A stretch of 64,000 bases of DNA from an uncultured Eubacteriales bacterium (GTDB lineage: Bacteria; Bacillota; Clostridia; Oscillospirales; Oscillospiraceae). Positions within the stretch are counted from its first letter, which is position 1; the number at the start of each line of letters is the position of its first letter. Positions 48,440 through 57,699 of the stretch are shown piece by piece. Location: positions 1-64,000 of the forward strand of contig UQVA01000002.1 of assembly GCA_900544405.1 (NCBI GenBank). Reading direction: 5' to 3'. The translations under genes and the position numbers were made by a program. Under the pieces are notes generated by a model, which saw nothing but the letters and a program-made list of their open reading frames with translations, did no database searches and was not told where the DNA came from.

Positions 48440-49135
48440 ATGTCGATTCATGAGGGACACAGGCAGCGGCTCCGTCAGCGCTTCCGCCAGGAGGGGCTGG
48501 ACCACTTCGACGAGCGGCAGGTGCTGGAGCTTCTGCTCTTTTACGCCGTGCCCCGGCAGGACACTGCCCCCATGGCCCAGGCCCTGCTGGATGCCTTCGG
48601 CTCCCTGGCGCAGGTGCTGGAAGCCCCGCGGGAGGCACTGGAAAAAGTCAGCGGGGTAGGGGAAAGCGCCTCCACGCTGCTGACCCTGACCACGGCGGTG
48701 GGGCGGTACTATCTGGTGAACCGGTCCGCCCAGAGCGTCATTCTGAATACCACCGGCAAATGCGGGGCTTACCTGCTGCCCTATTTCTATGCCAAGCGGC
48801 ACGAAACGGTGATGCTGCTGTGCCTGGATGCCAAGTGCAAGGTCCTTTGCTGCAAGGAAGTCACCGAGGGCAGCGTGAACAGCGCATCCATTTCCGTCCG
48901 GCGGGTGGTGGAGACGGCCCTGGGGGCCAACGCCAGCACTGTGGTCCTGGCCCATAACCATCCCAGCGGCCTGGCCATCCCCTCGGCGGAGGACGTGCAG
49001 ACCACCCGGCGCATCGCCAAGGCACTATCTCTGGTGGAGATCACCCTGGCGGACCACATCGTGGTAGCGGAAGATGATTTCGTGTCTCTGGCCCAGTCGG
49101 GACTGTTCCATCCCGGCGTGGACTTTGAGGACTGA
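48440..49135 (+). CDS. radC: RadC family protein (JAB/MPN domain)
   Basis: A 231-residue protein beginning at ATG 48440 behind GGAGGG. An N-terminal helix-hairpin-helix region, about 1-95 (RQVLELLLFYAVPRQDTAPMAQALLDAFGSL ... KVSGVGESAS), precedes the JAB domain, which has the zinc motif AHNHPSGLAIPSAEDVQTT near residue 172 and a following DHIVV. The biochemical role of RadC is unsettled despite its name. It is 13 bp from uvrB, so the two are probably cotranscribed. Confidence 0.93.
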   Translation: MSIHEGHRQRLRQRFRQEGLDHFDERQVLELLLFYAVPRQDTAPMAQALLDAFGSLAQVLEAPREALEKVSGVGESASTLLTLTTAVGRYYLVNRSAQSVILNTTGKCGAYLLPYFYAKRHETVMLLCLDAKCKVLCCKEVTEGSVNSASISVRRVVETALGANASTVVLAHNHPSGLAIPSAEDVQTTRRIAKALSLVEITLADHIVVAEDDFVSLAQSGLFHPGVDFED

Positions 49136-49148
49136 AAGGAGACAAACC

Positions 49149-51113
49149 ATGGACCGTTTTGAATTGGTTTCCGAATTCAAGCCCTCCGGCGACCAACCGG
49201 AGGCTATCGAGGCCCTGGCCAATGGCGTGAATCTGGGCCTGGAGGAGCAGACACTGCTGGGCGTTACCGGCTCCGGCAAGACCTTCACTATGGCCAGCGT
49301 CATTGAAAAGGTCAACAAGCCTACCCTGGTGCTGGCCCATAACAAGACCCTGGCCGCCCAGCTTTATTCGGAATTCAAGGAGTTTTTTCCCAATAATGCG
49401 GTGGAATACTTCATTTCCTACTACGATTACTACCAGCCGGAGGCCTATATCCCCCACACGGACACCTATATTGAAAAGGACGCTTCCGTGAACGATGAAA
49501 TTGACCGGCTACGGCTTTCCGCCACGGCGTCTCTGCTGGAACGGCGGGATGTGATCGTGGTGTCCTCAGTGTCCTGCATTTACGGCCTGGGCGAGCCGGA
49601 GGATTTTGCGGCCATGATGGTCTCCCTGCGGGTTGGGGCCACAATGGAGCGGGACACCCTGCTGAAAAAGCTGGTGGACATCCGCTATGAGCGCAACGAC
49701 ATTGCCTTCGAGCGGAACGCCTTCCGGGTCCGGGGGGACACCGTGGAGGTGTGGCCTGCCTACTGGAAGGACACGGCCCTGCGGATCGAGTTCTTCGGGG
49801 ACGAGATCGACGCCATTTCCGAGATCAACGCCGTGACCGGCACCCCCATGCGGCGGCTCACCAATATCCCCATCTGGCCCGCCGCCCACTATGTGACCCC
49901 CAAGGAGAAAATGGACAAGGCCATTCAGGAGATTTACAAAGAGATGGAGGAACGGGTGGCCTACTTTGAGAAGGAAAAGAAGCTCATCGAGGCCCAGCGT
50001 ATTCGCCAGCGGACCATGTACGACATTGAAATGATGCAGGAGGTGGGCTATTGCTCCGGCATCGAGAATTACTCCCGGGTCATTGAAAACCGGCCGGTGG
50101 GTTCTCCCCCTAAGACGCTGCTGGATTATTTCCCCAAGGATTTCCTGATGTTCATTGACGAAAGCCATGTGACCCTGCCCCAGGTCCGGGCCATGTACAA
50201 CGGCGACCGGGCCAGAAAGACCTCCCTGGTGGAGTACGGCTTCCGGCTGCCCTGTGCCTACGATAACCGCCCCCTGCAATTCCATGAATTTCAGCAGCGG
50301 GTGAATCAGGTGGTGTATGTGTCGGCCACCCCCGGCGACTATGAGCGGCAGCGGTCCGGCCAGATCGTGGAGCAGGTCATCCGTCCCACGGGCCTGCTGG
50401 ACCCCCTGGTGGAGGTCCGACCCATCGATGGGCAGATCGACGACCTGATTGGGGAGATCAACGCCCGTGCCGCCCGGAACGAGCGGGTGCTGGTAACGAC
50501 CCTGACCAAGAAAATGGCCGAGGACCTGACCCAGTATCTGCAAAAAGCGGGCATCCGGGTCCGGTATATGCACTCGGACATTGCTTCCCTGGAACGGATG
50601 GAAATTATCCGGGACCTACGGCTGGCAAAATTCGACGTGCTGGTGGGTATCAACCTGCTGCGGGAGGGCCTGGACCTGCCGGAGGTCAGTCTGGTGGCTA
50701 TTCTGGATGCGGACAAAGAAGGCTTCCTCCGATCCGAGACCAGTCTCATCCAGACCATCGGCCGTGCGGCCCGAAATGCCGACGGCAAGGTCATCATGTA
50801 TGCCGACAACGAAACGCCTTCCATGAAAGCGGCCATCGAGGAGACGGAGCGCCGCCGGAAAATTCAGGACGCCTTCAACAAGGCCCACGGCATCACCCCC
50901 AAGACGGTCATCAAGTCCGTCCGGGACCTGTTGGAAATCTCCCAGCCTGCCGACGAGAAGAAGGGCCGCAGCGGCATCAAGATGACCAAGGCTGAGAAGG
51001 AAAAAGAGATCGCCCGGCTGGAAAAACAGATGAAGGAAGCTGCAAAGATGATGGAGTACGAATATGCGGCGGTCTTACGGGATCAGATCATCGAATTGCG
51101 GGGAAAAAGTTGA
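49149..51113 (+). CDS. uvrB: Excinuclease ABC subunit B
   Basis: The DNA-verifying helicase-like subunit of excision repair, 654 residues from ATG 49149 behind AAGGAGA. Motifs are Walker A GVTGSGKTFTMASVI near residue 38, the beta-hairpin YYDYYQPEAYIPHTDTYIEKD that inserts between DNA strands, the DESH box, TLTKKMAEDLTQYL and QTIGRAARN. A UVR motif ends the protein (EIARLEKQMKEAAKMMEYEYAAVLRDQI), the contact for UvrC. uvrC is not in the window. Confidence 0.98.
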   Translation: MDRFELVSEFKPSGDQPEAIEALANGVNLGLEEQTLLGVTGSGKTFTMASVIEKVNKPTLVLAHNKTLAAQLYSEFKEFFPNNAVEYFISYYDYYQPEAYIPHTDTYIEKDASVNDEIDRLRLSATASLLERRDVIVVSSVSCIYGLGEPEDFAAMMVSLRVGATMERDTLLKKLVDIRYERNDIAFERNAFRVRGDTVEVWPAYWKDTALRIEFFGDEIDAISEINAVTGTPMRRLTNIPIWPAAHYVTPKEKMDKAIQEIYKEMEERVAYFEKEKKLIEAQRIRQRTMYDIEMMQEVGYCSGIENYSRVIENRPVGSPPKTLLDYFPKDFLMFIDESHVTLPQVRAMYNGDRARKTSLVEYGFRLPCAYDNRPLQFHEFQQRVNQVVYVSATPGDYERQRSGQIVEQVIRPTGLLDPLVEVRPIDGQIDDLIGEINARAARNERVLVTTLTKKMAEDLTQYLQKAGIRVRYMHSDIASLERMEIIRDLRLAKFDVLVGINLLREGLDLPEVSLVAILDADKEGFLRSETSLIQTIGRAARNADGKVIMYADNETPSMKAAIEETERRRKIQDAFNKAHGITPKTVIKSVRDLLEISQPADEKKGRSGIKMTKAEKEKEIARLEKQMKEAAKMMEYEYAAVLRDQIIELRGKS

Positions 51114-51125
51114 GAAAACTCGGAA

Positions 51126-51165
51126 ATCAACCGAAAGTTGATAGAAAATCAACCGCCGCTTGACA
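51126..51165 (+). promoter_or_regulatory. Repeated ATCAAC/GTTGAT words and TTGACA upstream of the XRE gene
   Basis: ATCAAC (51126-51131), its inverse GTTGAT (51137-51142) and another ATCAAC (51148-51153) are evenly spaced, 11 bp apart, followed by TTGACA at 51160-51165. No good -10 box lies 17 bp after it. The regular spacing suits an HTH repressor, perhaps the one encoded just downstream, but this is speculative. Confidence 0.35.
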
Positions 51166-51253
51166 AGAAAAGGCGCCCAATTAACGGATAAGTGATAGCT
51201 TTTTGGGGGGACTTGTGGCACAATGGACCCATCAAAACGAGGGAGGAATTCCT

Positions 51254-52249
51254 ATGGAACAAACATTGGGAAAACGGATCATGGAGAACCGGAAGCGGCT
51301 GGGATGGACCCAGGACCGGCTGGCGGAGCAGATGGGCGTGTTCGCCCAGGCGGTCAGCAAATGGGAAAACGACCAGTCCTGCCCGGATATTTCGCTGCTG
51401 CCCAAGCTGGCGGAGCTGTTCGGTATCACGGTGGACGAGCTGCTGGGGCATAAGACCGAGAAGGTTTATGAGGCGGAAGTGGTCCGGGAGGATGAGAAGG
51501 ACGAGGATAAGGGCATCACCTTGAATTGGGAGGGCGGCAAGACCTGGGGCGTTGCCGCCGGGTTGACGGTGCTGCTGACGGCGGCGCTGATGATCGCAGC
51601 CAATTTTATACCAAATCTCCACGCACCCTTCTGGGGGACCTTGTGGCCTGCTGCCATGCTGGTGGGCGGTCTGGTGTATACGGTCGAGGGCTTTTCTTTC
51701 CTGAAGCTGGGCGTGGCCGTCATGGGCGGCTATTTCCTGCTGGACCATCTGGGCGTATTTGCTGTCGATCTCGGAAATCTGGTTTTCCCTGTGCTGCTGG
51801 TGATCCTTGGCCTTTCCCTGCTGGCGGATGCCCTGAAAAAGAAGCAGAAGCGGGGCAAGTGGCAGGTTCAGGGGAGGAGCAGTAAAGAGAAAAAGAGCTT
51901 TACCTGCTCCGAGCAGGAGGGGACCTTCCGGGCGGAGAATTCCTTCGGGGAGCAGACTTTCCTGGTGACCGTGAGCAAGCTGAACCGTGGCCGGGCGGAA
52001 GTCAATTTCGGCAATAGCATCGTGGATCTGACTGGCGTGGATAGCGTTGGTGAGAACTGCCGCCTAGAAGCGGACGTTTCCTTCGGGGAAATGACCATCC
52101 GCTGTCCCCGGCGGTTCCGGATGGTCTGCAACAATTCCGGCAGCTTCGGCGGCATGGAATATCACGGCAACCCGGACGAGGAGCCTCAGGGGGTCATTAC
52201 CCTGGACGGCAGCACCAGCTTCGGCAGTCTGGTCATTGAGTACATATAA
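51254..52249 (+). CDS. Membrane-bound XRE regulator fused to a LiaF-like C-terminal domain
   Basis: A 331-residue fusion starting at ATG 51254 behind GGGAGG. Residues 5-60 are an XRE helix-turn-helix (LGKRIMENRKRLGWTQDRLAEQMGVFAQAVSKWE). Four hydrophobic helices follow between about 95 and 195. The last 110 residues resemble the beta-rich C-terminal domain of LiaF/DUF2154-type proteins, with repeated strands such as AENSFGEQTFLV, AEVNFGNSIVDL and LEADVSFGEMTI. LiaF inhibits an envelope-stress two-component system, so a one-protein envelope sensor and DNA-binding regulator is a reasonable inference. Targets unknown; the divergent-word array upstream may be its site. Confidence 0.82.
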   Translation: MEQTLGKRIMENRKRLGWTQDRLAEQMGVFAQAVSKWENDQSCPDISLLPKLAELFGITVDELLGHKTEKVYEAEVVREDEKDEDKGITLNWEGGKTWGVAAGLTVLLTAALMIAANFIPNLHAPFWGTLWPAAMLVGGLVYTVEGFSFLKLGVAVMGGYFLLDHLGVFAVDLGNLVFPVLLVILGLSLLADALKKKQKRGKWQVQGRSSKEKKSFTCSEQEGTFRAENSFGEQTFLVTVSKLNRGRAEVNFGNSIVDLTGVDSVGENCRLEADVSFGEMTIRCPRRFRMVCNNSGSFGGMEYHGNPDEEPQGVITLDGSTSFGSLVIEYI

Positions 52250-52255
52250 AAAGGA

Positions 52256-52297
52256 CCTCCGCAAGGACGAAACACCGTCTTTGCGGAGGAATTTTTT
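52256..52297. terminator. Terminator between the XRE gene and the glycosyltransferase operon
   Basis: A 14-bp stem, CCTCCGCAAGGACG with CGTCTTTGCGGAGG (52256-52269 and 52276-52289, one G-T pair), with TTTTTT following on the plus strand and overlapping the stop of the convergent gene. Confidence 0.88.
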
Positions 52298-53234
52298 ACT
52301 TTTTCGTGTTGTCCAGGACTTCTTTGGCGATGTAAATGGGGCGGTCCTTGCTTTGCTCGAAGGTCCGGCCCACGTATTCGCCGATGATGCCGATGCAGAT
52401 GAGTTGAATGGCGGCAAAAAACAGGATAAGAACAATAATGGAAGCGTAGCCCGGCACATCGATGCCGTGGATGAGGGTCCGCAGCAGCACCACGATCAGG
52501 TAAATGACCGCCGCCAGGGCCGTGCAGCCGCCCAGATATGTGGCCAGCCGCAGGGGAGCGGTGGAGTAGCCGATGATGCCCTCAATGGCGTAATTCAGCA
52601 GCTTCCGGAAGTTCCATTTGGTGGTCCCGGCGTTCCGCTCGCAGGCGGTGTAGGGAATATAGCAGGTGTCATAGCCCACCCAGGCGAAAATGCCCTTGGA
52701 GAACCGGTGATATTCGGTCAGTTCCAGAATGCTGTCCCGGACGCTGCGGCGGAAGGTGCGGAAATCGCTGGCGTCCGCATGAAGCTTTACGGTGGACATT
52801 TTATTGATGATGCGGTAAAAGCTCTTTTTGAAGAAGGAAAGGGTCTTGCTTTCCCCGCGGCGGTCCTGATAGGCGGCAACAATGTCATATTGGGGCTGGT
52901 TGTCCAGAATATTCACCATATCCCGGACGATCTCTGGCCGCTGCTGCAGGTCCGCATCGATGAGGGAGATATATTCCCCGTCGGCGTGCTGCAATCCGGC
53001 GTAAAGCCCTGCTTCCTTGCCAAAATTCCGGGAGAAGCTGATGATCTTCATGGGACATTCCCCGGCGGCATAGAGCTTTTTCAGGTTGTGGAGGGTGGCG
53101 TCGGAGCTGCCGTCGTCCACATAGATGATCTCGTAGTCATAGCCGCAGTCCTGAAAGGCGGACCGGACGGCCGCCTGAAAGGGGGCCACATTCTCGGCCT
53201 CGTTGAAGCAGGGAACGATCAGAGACAGTTTCAT
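52296..53234 (-). CDS. Family 2 glycosyltransferase, GtrB/DPM1-like
   Basis: A 312-residue membrane glycosyltransferase that most likely transfers a sugar to undecaprenyl phosphate. I start at ATG 53234 behind GGAAGGAT. The GT-A domain covers about 1-225, with LSLIVPCFNEAENV, IYVDDGSSD, FSRNFGKEAGLYAGL and DADLQQRPE, and the RFSKGIFAWVG motif. Two C-terminal membrane helices lie at about 235-257 and 268-292. It forms an operon with a GtrA-type flippase and a small gene, so the lipid-linked sugar is probably flipped outward to decorate wall polymers. Sugar identity is unknown. Confidence 0.93.
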   Translation of the reverse strand: MKLSLIVPCFNEAENVAPFQAAVRSAFQDCGYDYEIIYVDDGSSDATLHNLKKLYAAGECPMKIISFSRNFGKEAGLYAGLQHADGEYISLIDADLQQRPEIVRDMVNILDNQPQYDIVAAYQDRRGESKTLSFFKKSFYRIINKMSTVKLHADASDFRTFRRSVRDSILELTEYHRFSKGIFAWVGYDTCYIPYTACERNAGTTKWNFRKLLNYAIEGIIGYSTAPLRLATYLGGCTALAAVIYLIVVLLRTLIHGIDVPGYASIIVLILFFAAIQLICIGIIGEYVGRTFEQSKDRPIYIAKEVLDNTKK

Positions 53235-53300
53235 AGGGCATCCTTCCAATCGTAAAGATAGGTCTATTATAGCAGTATTCCGGCAAAAGTCAACGGCGCA

Positions 53301-53456
53301 TCAGACCTTGGAGTAGCTGAAATCTTCAAAGAGCAGCCGGTCGCCGGTGTCGATGTCCTCCGGCAGCAGAGCCAAGGCCACGGAGCGTTCCAGGCCAGAC
53401 TCCTCGCTGCGAAGCACGGCGTAATCGCCGGAAATTTCCGATACGGTGTAGTACAT
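53301..53456 (-). CDS. Small DUF3006-like protein of 51 residues
   Basis: The frame runs from ATG 53456 to TGA 53301, with GGAAAGGAACC as ribosome binding site. The start codon abuts the gtrA stop, so translation is coupled. The protein begins MYYTVSEISGDYAVLRSEESG and contains ALLPEDIDTGDRLLFED, which matches the DUF3006 layout of a short beta-barrel (E-G-D-x-A-V-L then LP...GD). Function of DUF3006 is not known. Its place inside a lipid-linked-sugar operon is the only functional hint. Confidence 0.7.
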   Translation of the reverse strand: MYYTVSEISGDYAVLRSEESGLERSVALALLPEDIDTGDRLLFEDFSYSKV

Positions 53457-53864
53457 TTATGGTTCCTTTCCTGTGTCCAGGCTGTCCCGGAACACGAAAT
53501 AGCGGTCGTAGAGATATTCCAGAACGAAGTTGGCAATCATGTTGAGAACTGTCACCAGAAATTCGTTCCAGCCCAGATTCTCGGCGGCGTAATTGCCAAG
53601 AAAGGTAGATACCGGGGTGAAAATGGCGTAGAAAACAACCACCTTGACCATGGCCACCGGCACGTTGGCGGCGGACTGAAAGGTGAATTTCCGGTTTAGG
53701 GTGAAGTTCCAGAGAACGGAAAGCACCAGCGCCGTCAGATAGCAGCCCCAGTAATTCCAGGTCGTCAGGCCGGTGAGCAGGGCGAACACGCCCATTTCGA
53801 TGACACCGGCGGAGAGGGAGAAGGCGGTAAATTTTACCGCCCGCAGGATTTCACTTTTTTTCAT
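53457..53864 (-). CDS. GtrA family membrane protein (putative lipid-linked sugar flippase)
   Basis: A 135-residue protein with four membrane helices. The GtrA pattern is clear: AVKFTAFSLSAGVIEMGVFALL, then NYWGCYLTALVLSVLWNFTLNRKFTF, and the C-terminal FLVTVLNMIANFVLEYLYDRYFVFRD. GtrA proteins are thought to move undecaprenyl-linked sugars across the membrane together with a GtrB-type transferase, encoded here two genes downstream. No separate promoter is obvious. The nifJ terminator lies just upstream, so expression may come from read-through or from a promoter inside nifJ. Confidence 0.92.
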   Translation of the reverse strand: MKKSEILRAVKFTAFSLSAGVIEMGVFALLTGLTTWNYWGCYLTALVLSVLWNFTLNRKFTFQSAANVPVAMVKVVVFYAIFTPVSTFLGNYAAENLGWNEFLVTVLNMIANFVLEYLYDRYFVFRDSLDTGKEP

Positions 53865-53875
53865 AGTCCGATTCC

Positions 53876-53907
53876 TAAAAATCCGCCCCCGTATGACCGG
53901 GGGCGGA
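53876..53907 (-). terminator. Terminator of nifJ
   Basis: The stem TCCGCCCCCG/CGGGGGCGGA (53882-53891 with 53898-53907) is followed on the minus strand by TTTTT (53881-53876). Confidence 0.88.
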
Positions 53908-53938
53908 AAAATTGTATTGGGCAGGGGAGATCAGGAAC

Positions 53939-56900
53939 TTAGTCCTTGTACATCTCCACCAGCTTCAGCAGGTGCTCGTAGCGCTCCTTGGCAGCGGCCT
54001 CGTTCTTTGCAAACAGGACGTTGGCACGCTCCGGGAACTCACGGGTCAGACGGCTGTAACGGGCCTCGTTCATCAGGAACTCCTGATAGCCGCCCTTGGG
54101 GGCCTTGGAATCCAGGGTGAACTTGCCGGTTTCCTTGGAGGGATCGAAGCGGAACAGATTCCAGTAGCCGCACTCGACAGCCTTCTTCATCTCCTCCTGG
54201 CAGTGCATCATGCCGCCCTTGATGGAATGCATCTCACAGGGAGCATAGCCGATGATGAGGGAGGGACCGTGGTAAGCCTCGGCCTCGGTGATGGCCTTGA
54301 TGGTCTGAGCGGGGTTGGCGCCCATGGCGATCTGAGCCACATAGATGTAGCCGTAGGACATGGCAATCTCGGAGAGGCTCTTCTTCTTGGTCTCCTTACC
54401 GGCAGCGGCAAACTGAGCCACCTGACCGATGTTGGAAGCCTTGGAAGCCTGTCCGCCGGTGTTGGAGTAGACCTCGGTATCAAAGACGAAGATGTTGACG
54501 TCCTTGTTGGAAGCCAGCACATGGTCCACGCCGCCGAAGCCGATGTCGTAAGCCCAGCCGTCGCCGCCGAAGATCCACACGGACTTCTTGGACAGGTACT
54601 GCTTCTGGCTCAGGATCTCCTTCACGGTGTCGCAGCAGACATGAGCCTCCAGATTGGCGACCAGAGCCTTGGTAGCGGCCTTGTTGGCCTCGCCGTCGTC
54701 GAAGGTATCCAGCCAGTTCTGGCAGGCGGCCTTCCGGTCGGCATCCTCGGTGTTCTCCAGAACGGCCTTGACCTTGTTGGCCAGGGACTCCCGGATGACA
54801 GCCTGTGCGGTGTACATACCCAGACCGTGCTCGGCGTTGTCCTCGAACAGGGAGTTCGCCCAGGCGGGGCCGTGGCCCTCGGCATTCACGGTGTAAGGTG
54901 CGGTAGCGGCAGGACCGCCCCAGATGGAGGAGCAGCCGGTGGCGTTGGAAATGTACATCCGATCGCCGAACAGCTGGGTCACCAGACGGGCGTAGCTGGT
55001 CTCGGCGCAGCCGGCGCAGGAGCCGGAGAACTCCAGCAGAGGCTTGCGGAACTGGCTGCCCTTGACGGTGTTGTCCTCCATGTCGGGCTTCTCAGCGACC
55101 TTGGAGACCATGTAGTTGAACACGTCCTGCTGATCCAGCTGGGTTTCCTGAGGCACCATGGTGATGGCCTGAGTGGGGCAGACGCCTACGCATACGCCGC
55201 AGCCCATGCAGTCCAGAGGAGACACGGCCATGGTGTAGGAGTACACGCCCTTGCCCTTGCCGGCCTTCACGGGCACGATCTTGGCAGCAGCGGGAGCCGC
55301 AGCGGCCTCGGCCTCGGTGAGGGCGTAGGGACGGATGGTGGCGTGGGGGCAGACATAAGCACAGTTGTTGCACTGGATGCACTTGGAAGCGTCCCAGGCG
55401 GGAACGGTCACGGCAACGCCGCGCTTCTCATAAGCGGAAGCGCCCAGAGCAAACTGGCCGTCCACATACTTCTCGAAGGCAGAAACGGGCAGACTGTAGC
55501 CGTCCATCCGGCCCACGGGATGCAGGATATTCTTGACCACTTCCACGGTAGCGGCGGGGCCTTCCAGAGCGACCTCGGGCTTGTGGTCCTCGGCGGTAGC
55601 CCAGGAAGCAGGCACGTCGATCTTGGTGTAAGCGGTAGCACCGGCATCGATGGCGTTCCAGTTCTTCTCGACCACGTCACGGCCCTTCTTCAGGTAGGAG
55701 TGCTCGGCGGCATCCTTCATGTACTGAATGGCCTCTGCCTCGGGCATGACCTTTGCCAGGGAGAAGAAAGCGGACTGCAGGATGGTGTTGGTGCGCTTGC
55801 CCATGCCCACCTTGATGGCCAGGTCGATGGCGTTAATGGTGTAGAGCTGAATGTTGTTGTTGGCAATGTAGCGCTTGGAAGCGGCATCCAGATGATGCTC
55901 CAGCTCTTCCAGGGTCCACTGGCAGTTGATGAGGAACACGCCGCCGGGCTTCACGTCCTGAACGATCTTAAAGCCCTTGGTGATGTAGGAGGGGTTGTGG
56001 CAGGCCACGAAGTCCGCCTTGTTGATGTAGTAGGGGGACTTGATGGGCTTGTCGCCGAAGCGCAGGTGGGACACGGTGACACCGCCGGTCTTCTTGGAGT
56101 CGTACTGGAAGTAAGCCTGTACATACTTGTCGGTGTGGTCGCCGATGATCTTGATGGAGTTCTTGTTGGCGCCGACGGTGCCGTCACCGCCCAGGCCCCA
56201 GAACTTGCACTCGATGGTGCCTTCTGCGGCGGTGTTGGGGGAGACGGTCTCCTCCAGGGACAGGTGGGTCACATCGTCCACGATGCCGATGGTGAACTCG
56301 TTCTTGGGAGCGTCCTTCTTCAGCTCGTCGTACACGGCGAACACGGAAGCGGGATGGGTGTCCTTGGAACCCAGACCGTAACGGCCGCCGATGACGGTGA
56401 CATCGTTCCGGCCGGCCTTGGCCAAAGCCATGACCACATCCTGGTACAGAGGCTCACCCTGGGAGCCGGGCTCCTTGGTGCGGTCCAGAACGGCGATCTT
56501 CTTGGCGGTAGCGGGGATGGCGGCAAGCAGCTTCTCCGGGCAGAAGGGCCGGAACAGACGGACCTTCACCAGGCCCACCTTCTCGCCGTGGGCGTTCAGG
56601 TAGTCGATGACTTCCTCGGCCACGTCGTTGATGGAGCCCATGGCCACGATGATGCGGTCGGCATCGGGAGCGCCGTAGTAGTTGAACAGCTTGTAGTCGG
56701 TGCCCAGCTTCTCGTTGACCTTGTCCATGTACTTCTCGACCACTGCGGGCAGTGCCTGATAGTACTTGTTGCAGGCCTCACGATGCTGGAAGAAGATGTC
56801 GTCGTTCTCGTGGGAACCACGCATGGCGGGGTTCTCGGGGTTCAGGGCGTGGGCCCGGAAGGCGTTGACGGCGTCCATGTTCACCATGTCCTTCAGATCG

Positions 56901-57466
56901 TCATAATCCCAGATGGCGACCTTCTGGATCTCGTGAGAGGTACGGAAACCGTCGAAGAAGTTGATGAAGGGAACACGGCCCTCGATGGCGGCCAGATGGG
57001 CCACGGCACCCAGGTCCATGACTTCCTGCACGTTGGTCTCGCACAGCATGGCGAAGCCGGTCTGACGGCAGGCGTACACGTCGGAGTGGTCACCGAAGAT
57101 GTTCAGAGACTGGGCGGCCACGGTACGGGCGGACACATGGAACACGCAGGGCAGCAGCTCGCCGGCGATCTTGTACATGTTGGGGATCATCAGCAGCAGG
57201 CCCTGAGAGGCCGTGTAGGTGGTGGTCAGCGCACCGGCGGCCAGGGAGCCATGGACGGTACCGGCGGCACCGGCCTCGGACTGCATCTCGACCACCTTGA
57301 CGGTGTTGCCGAAGATGTTCTTCCGGCCTGCGGCGGACCACTGGTCAACGTTGTCTGCCATGGGGCTGGAGGGGGTGATGGGGTAGATGCCAGCGACCTC
57401 GGTAAAGGCATAGCTGACGTGGGCGGCAGCAGTATTGCCGTCCATAGTTTTGAATTTTCTAGCCAA
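53939..57466 (-). CDS. nifJ: Pyruvate:ferredoxin (flavodoxin) oxidoreductase
   Basis: A single-chain PFOR of 1175 residues that splits pyruvate into acetyl-CoA and CO2 and reduces ferredoxin, the key anaerobic energy step. I start at TTG 57466 (MARKFKTMDGN), which has CAGGAGG 9 bp upstream; a longer frame lacks a ribosome binding site. Domain order is the N-terminal pyrimidine domain (GIYPITPSSPMAD), the gamma domain, two [4Fe-4S] motifs near residues 697 and 745 (CIQCNNCAYVCP, CMGCGVCVGVCP) and the TPP domain near 965 (GGDGWAYDIGFGGVDHVL). A further C-terminal cysteine set holds the proximal cluster. It is strongly expressed, judging from codon choice. Confidence 0.98.
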   Translation of the reverse strand: MARKFKTMDGNTAAAHVSYAFTEVAGIYPITPSSPMADNVDQWSAAGRKNIFGNTVKVVEMQSEAGAAGTVHGSLAAGALTTTYTASQGLLLMIPNMYKIAGELLPCVFHVSARTVAAQSLNIFGDHSDVYACRQTGFAMLCETNVQEVMDLGAVAHLAAIEGRVPFINFFDGFRTSHEIQKVAIWDYDDLKDMVNMDAVNAFRAHALNPENPAMRGSHENDDIFFQHREACNKYYQALPAVVEKYMDKVNEKLGTDYKLFNYYGAPDADRIIVAMGSINDVAEEVIDYLNAHGEKVGLVKVRLFRPFCPEKLLAAIPATAKKIAVLDRTKEPGSQGEPLYQDVVMALAKAGRNDVTVIGGRYGLGSKDTHPASVFAVYDELKKDAPKNEFTIGIVDDVTHLSLEETVSPNTAAEGTIECKFWGLGGDGTVGANKNSIKIIGDHTDKYVQAYFQYDSKKTGGVTVSHLRFGDKPIKSPYYINKADFVACHNPSYITKGFKIVQDVKPGGVFLINCQWTLEELEHHLDAASKRYIANNNIQLYTINAIDLAIKVGMGKRTNTILQSAFFSLAKVMPEAEAIQYMKDAAEHSYLKKGRDVVEKNWNAIDAGATAYTKIDVPASWATAEDHKPEVALEGPAATVEVVKNILHPVGRMDGYSLPVSAFEKYVDGQFALGASAYEKRGVAVTVPAWDASKCIQCNNCAYVCPHATIRPYALTEAEAAAAPAAAKIVPVKAGKGKGVYSYTMAVSPLDCMGCGVCVGVCPTQAITMVPQETQLDQQDVFNYMVSKVAEKPDMEDNTVKGSQFRKPLLEFSGSCAGCAETSYARLVTQLFGDRMYISNATGCSSIWGGPAATAPYTVNAEGHGPAWANSLFEDNAEHGLGMYTAQAVIRESLANKVKAVLENTEDADRKAACQNWLDTFDDGEANKAATKALVANLEAHVCCDTVKEILSQKQYLSKKSVWIFGGDGWAYDIGFGGVDHVLASNKDVNIFVFDTEVYSNTGGQASKASNIGQVAQFAAAGKETKKKSLSEIAMSYGYIYVAQIAMGANPAQTIKAITEAEAYHGPSLIIGYAPCEMHSIKGGMMHCQEEMKKAVECGYWNLFRFDPSKETGKFTLDSKAPKGGYQEFLMNEARYSRLTREFPERANVLFAKNEAAAKERYEHLLKLVEMYKD

Positions 57467-57506
57467 AATGAAATACCTCCTGAAGGATTCAAATTTGTCG
57501 GTTTCT

Positions 57507-57535
57507 ATAATAGCATTTTTCCGGCCGTTTGTAAA
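57507..57535 (-). promoter_or_regulatory. Promoter of nifJ
   Basis: On the minus strand TTTACA (57535-57530) and TATTAT (57512-57507), spacer 17 bp, with an extended TGC. About 40 bp before the TTG start. Confidence 0.8.
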
Positions 57536-57638
57536 GCGAAGAATCCCCCGGAAATGAAAAATTTCTTTCAATTCCGCCGGGAAGTGAAAAATCCTGCCCA
57601 TGGCGGCGGGAAAATCCCGGCGGAAAACGAAAATGGGA

Positions 57639-57667
57639 TTGCCTTTTTCCTTAAAATAAGGTATTAT
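57639..57667 (+). promoter_or_regulatory. Promoter of comM and downstream genes
   Basis: TTGCCT (57639-57644) and TATTAT (57662-57667), spacer 17 bp, 33 bp before ATG 57700. Confidence 0.75.
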
Positions 57668-57699
57668 GAATGGAAAGACACAGAAAAGGGAGTGGTCAG

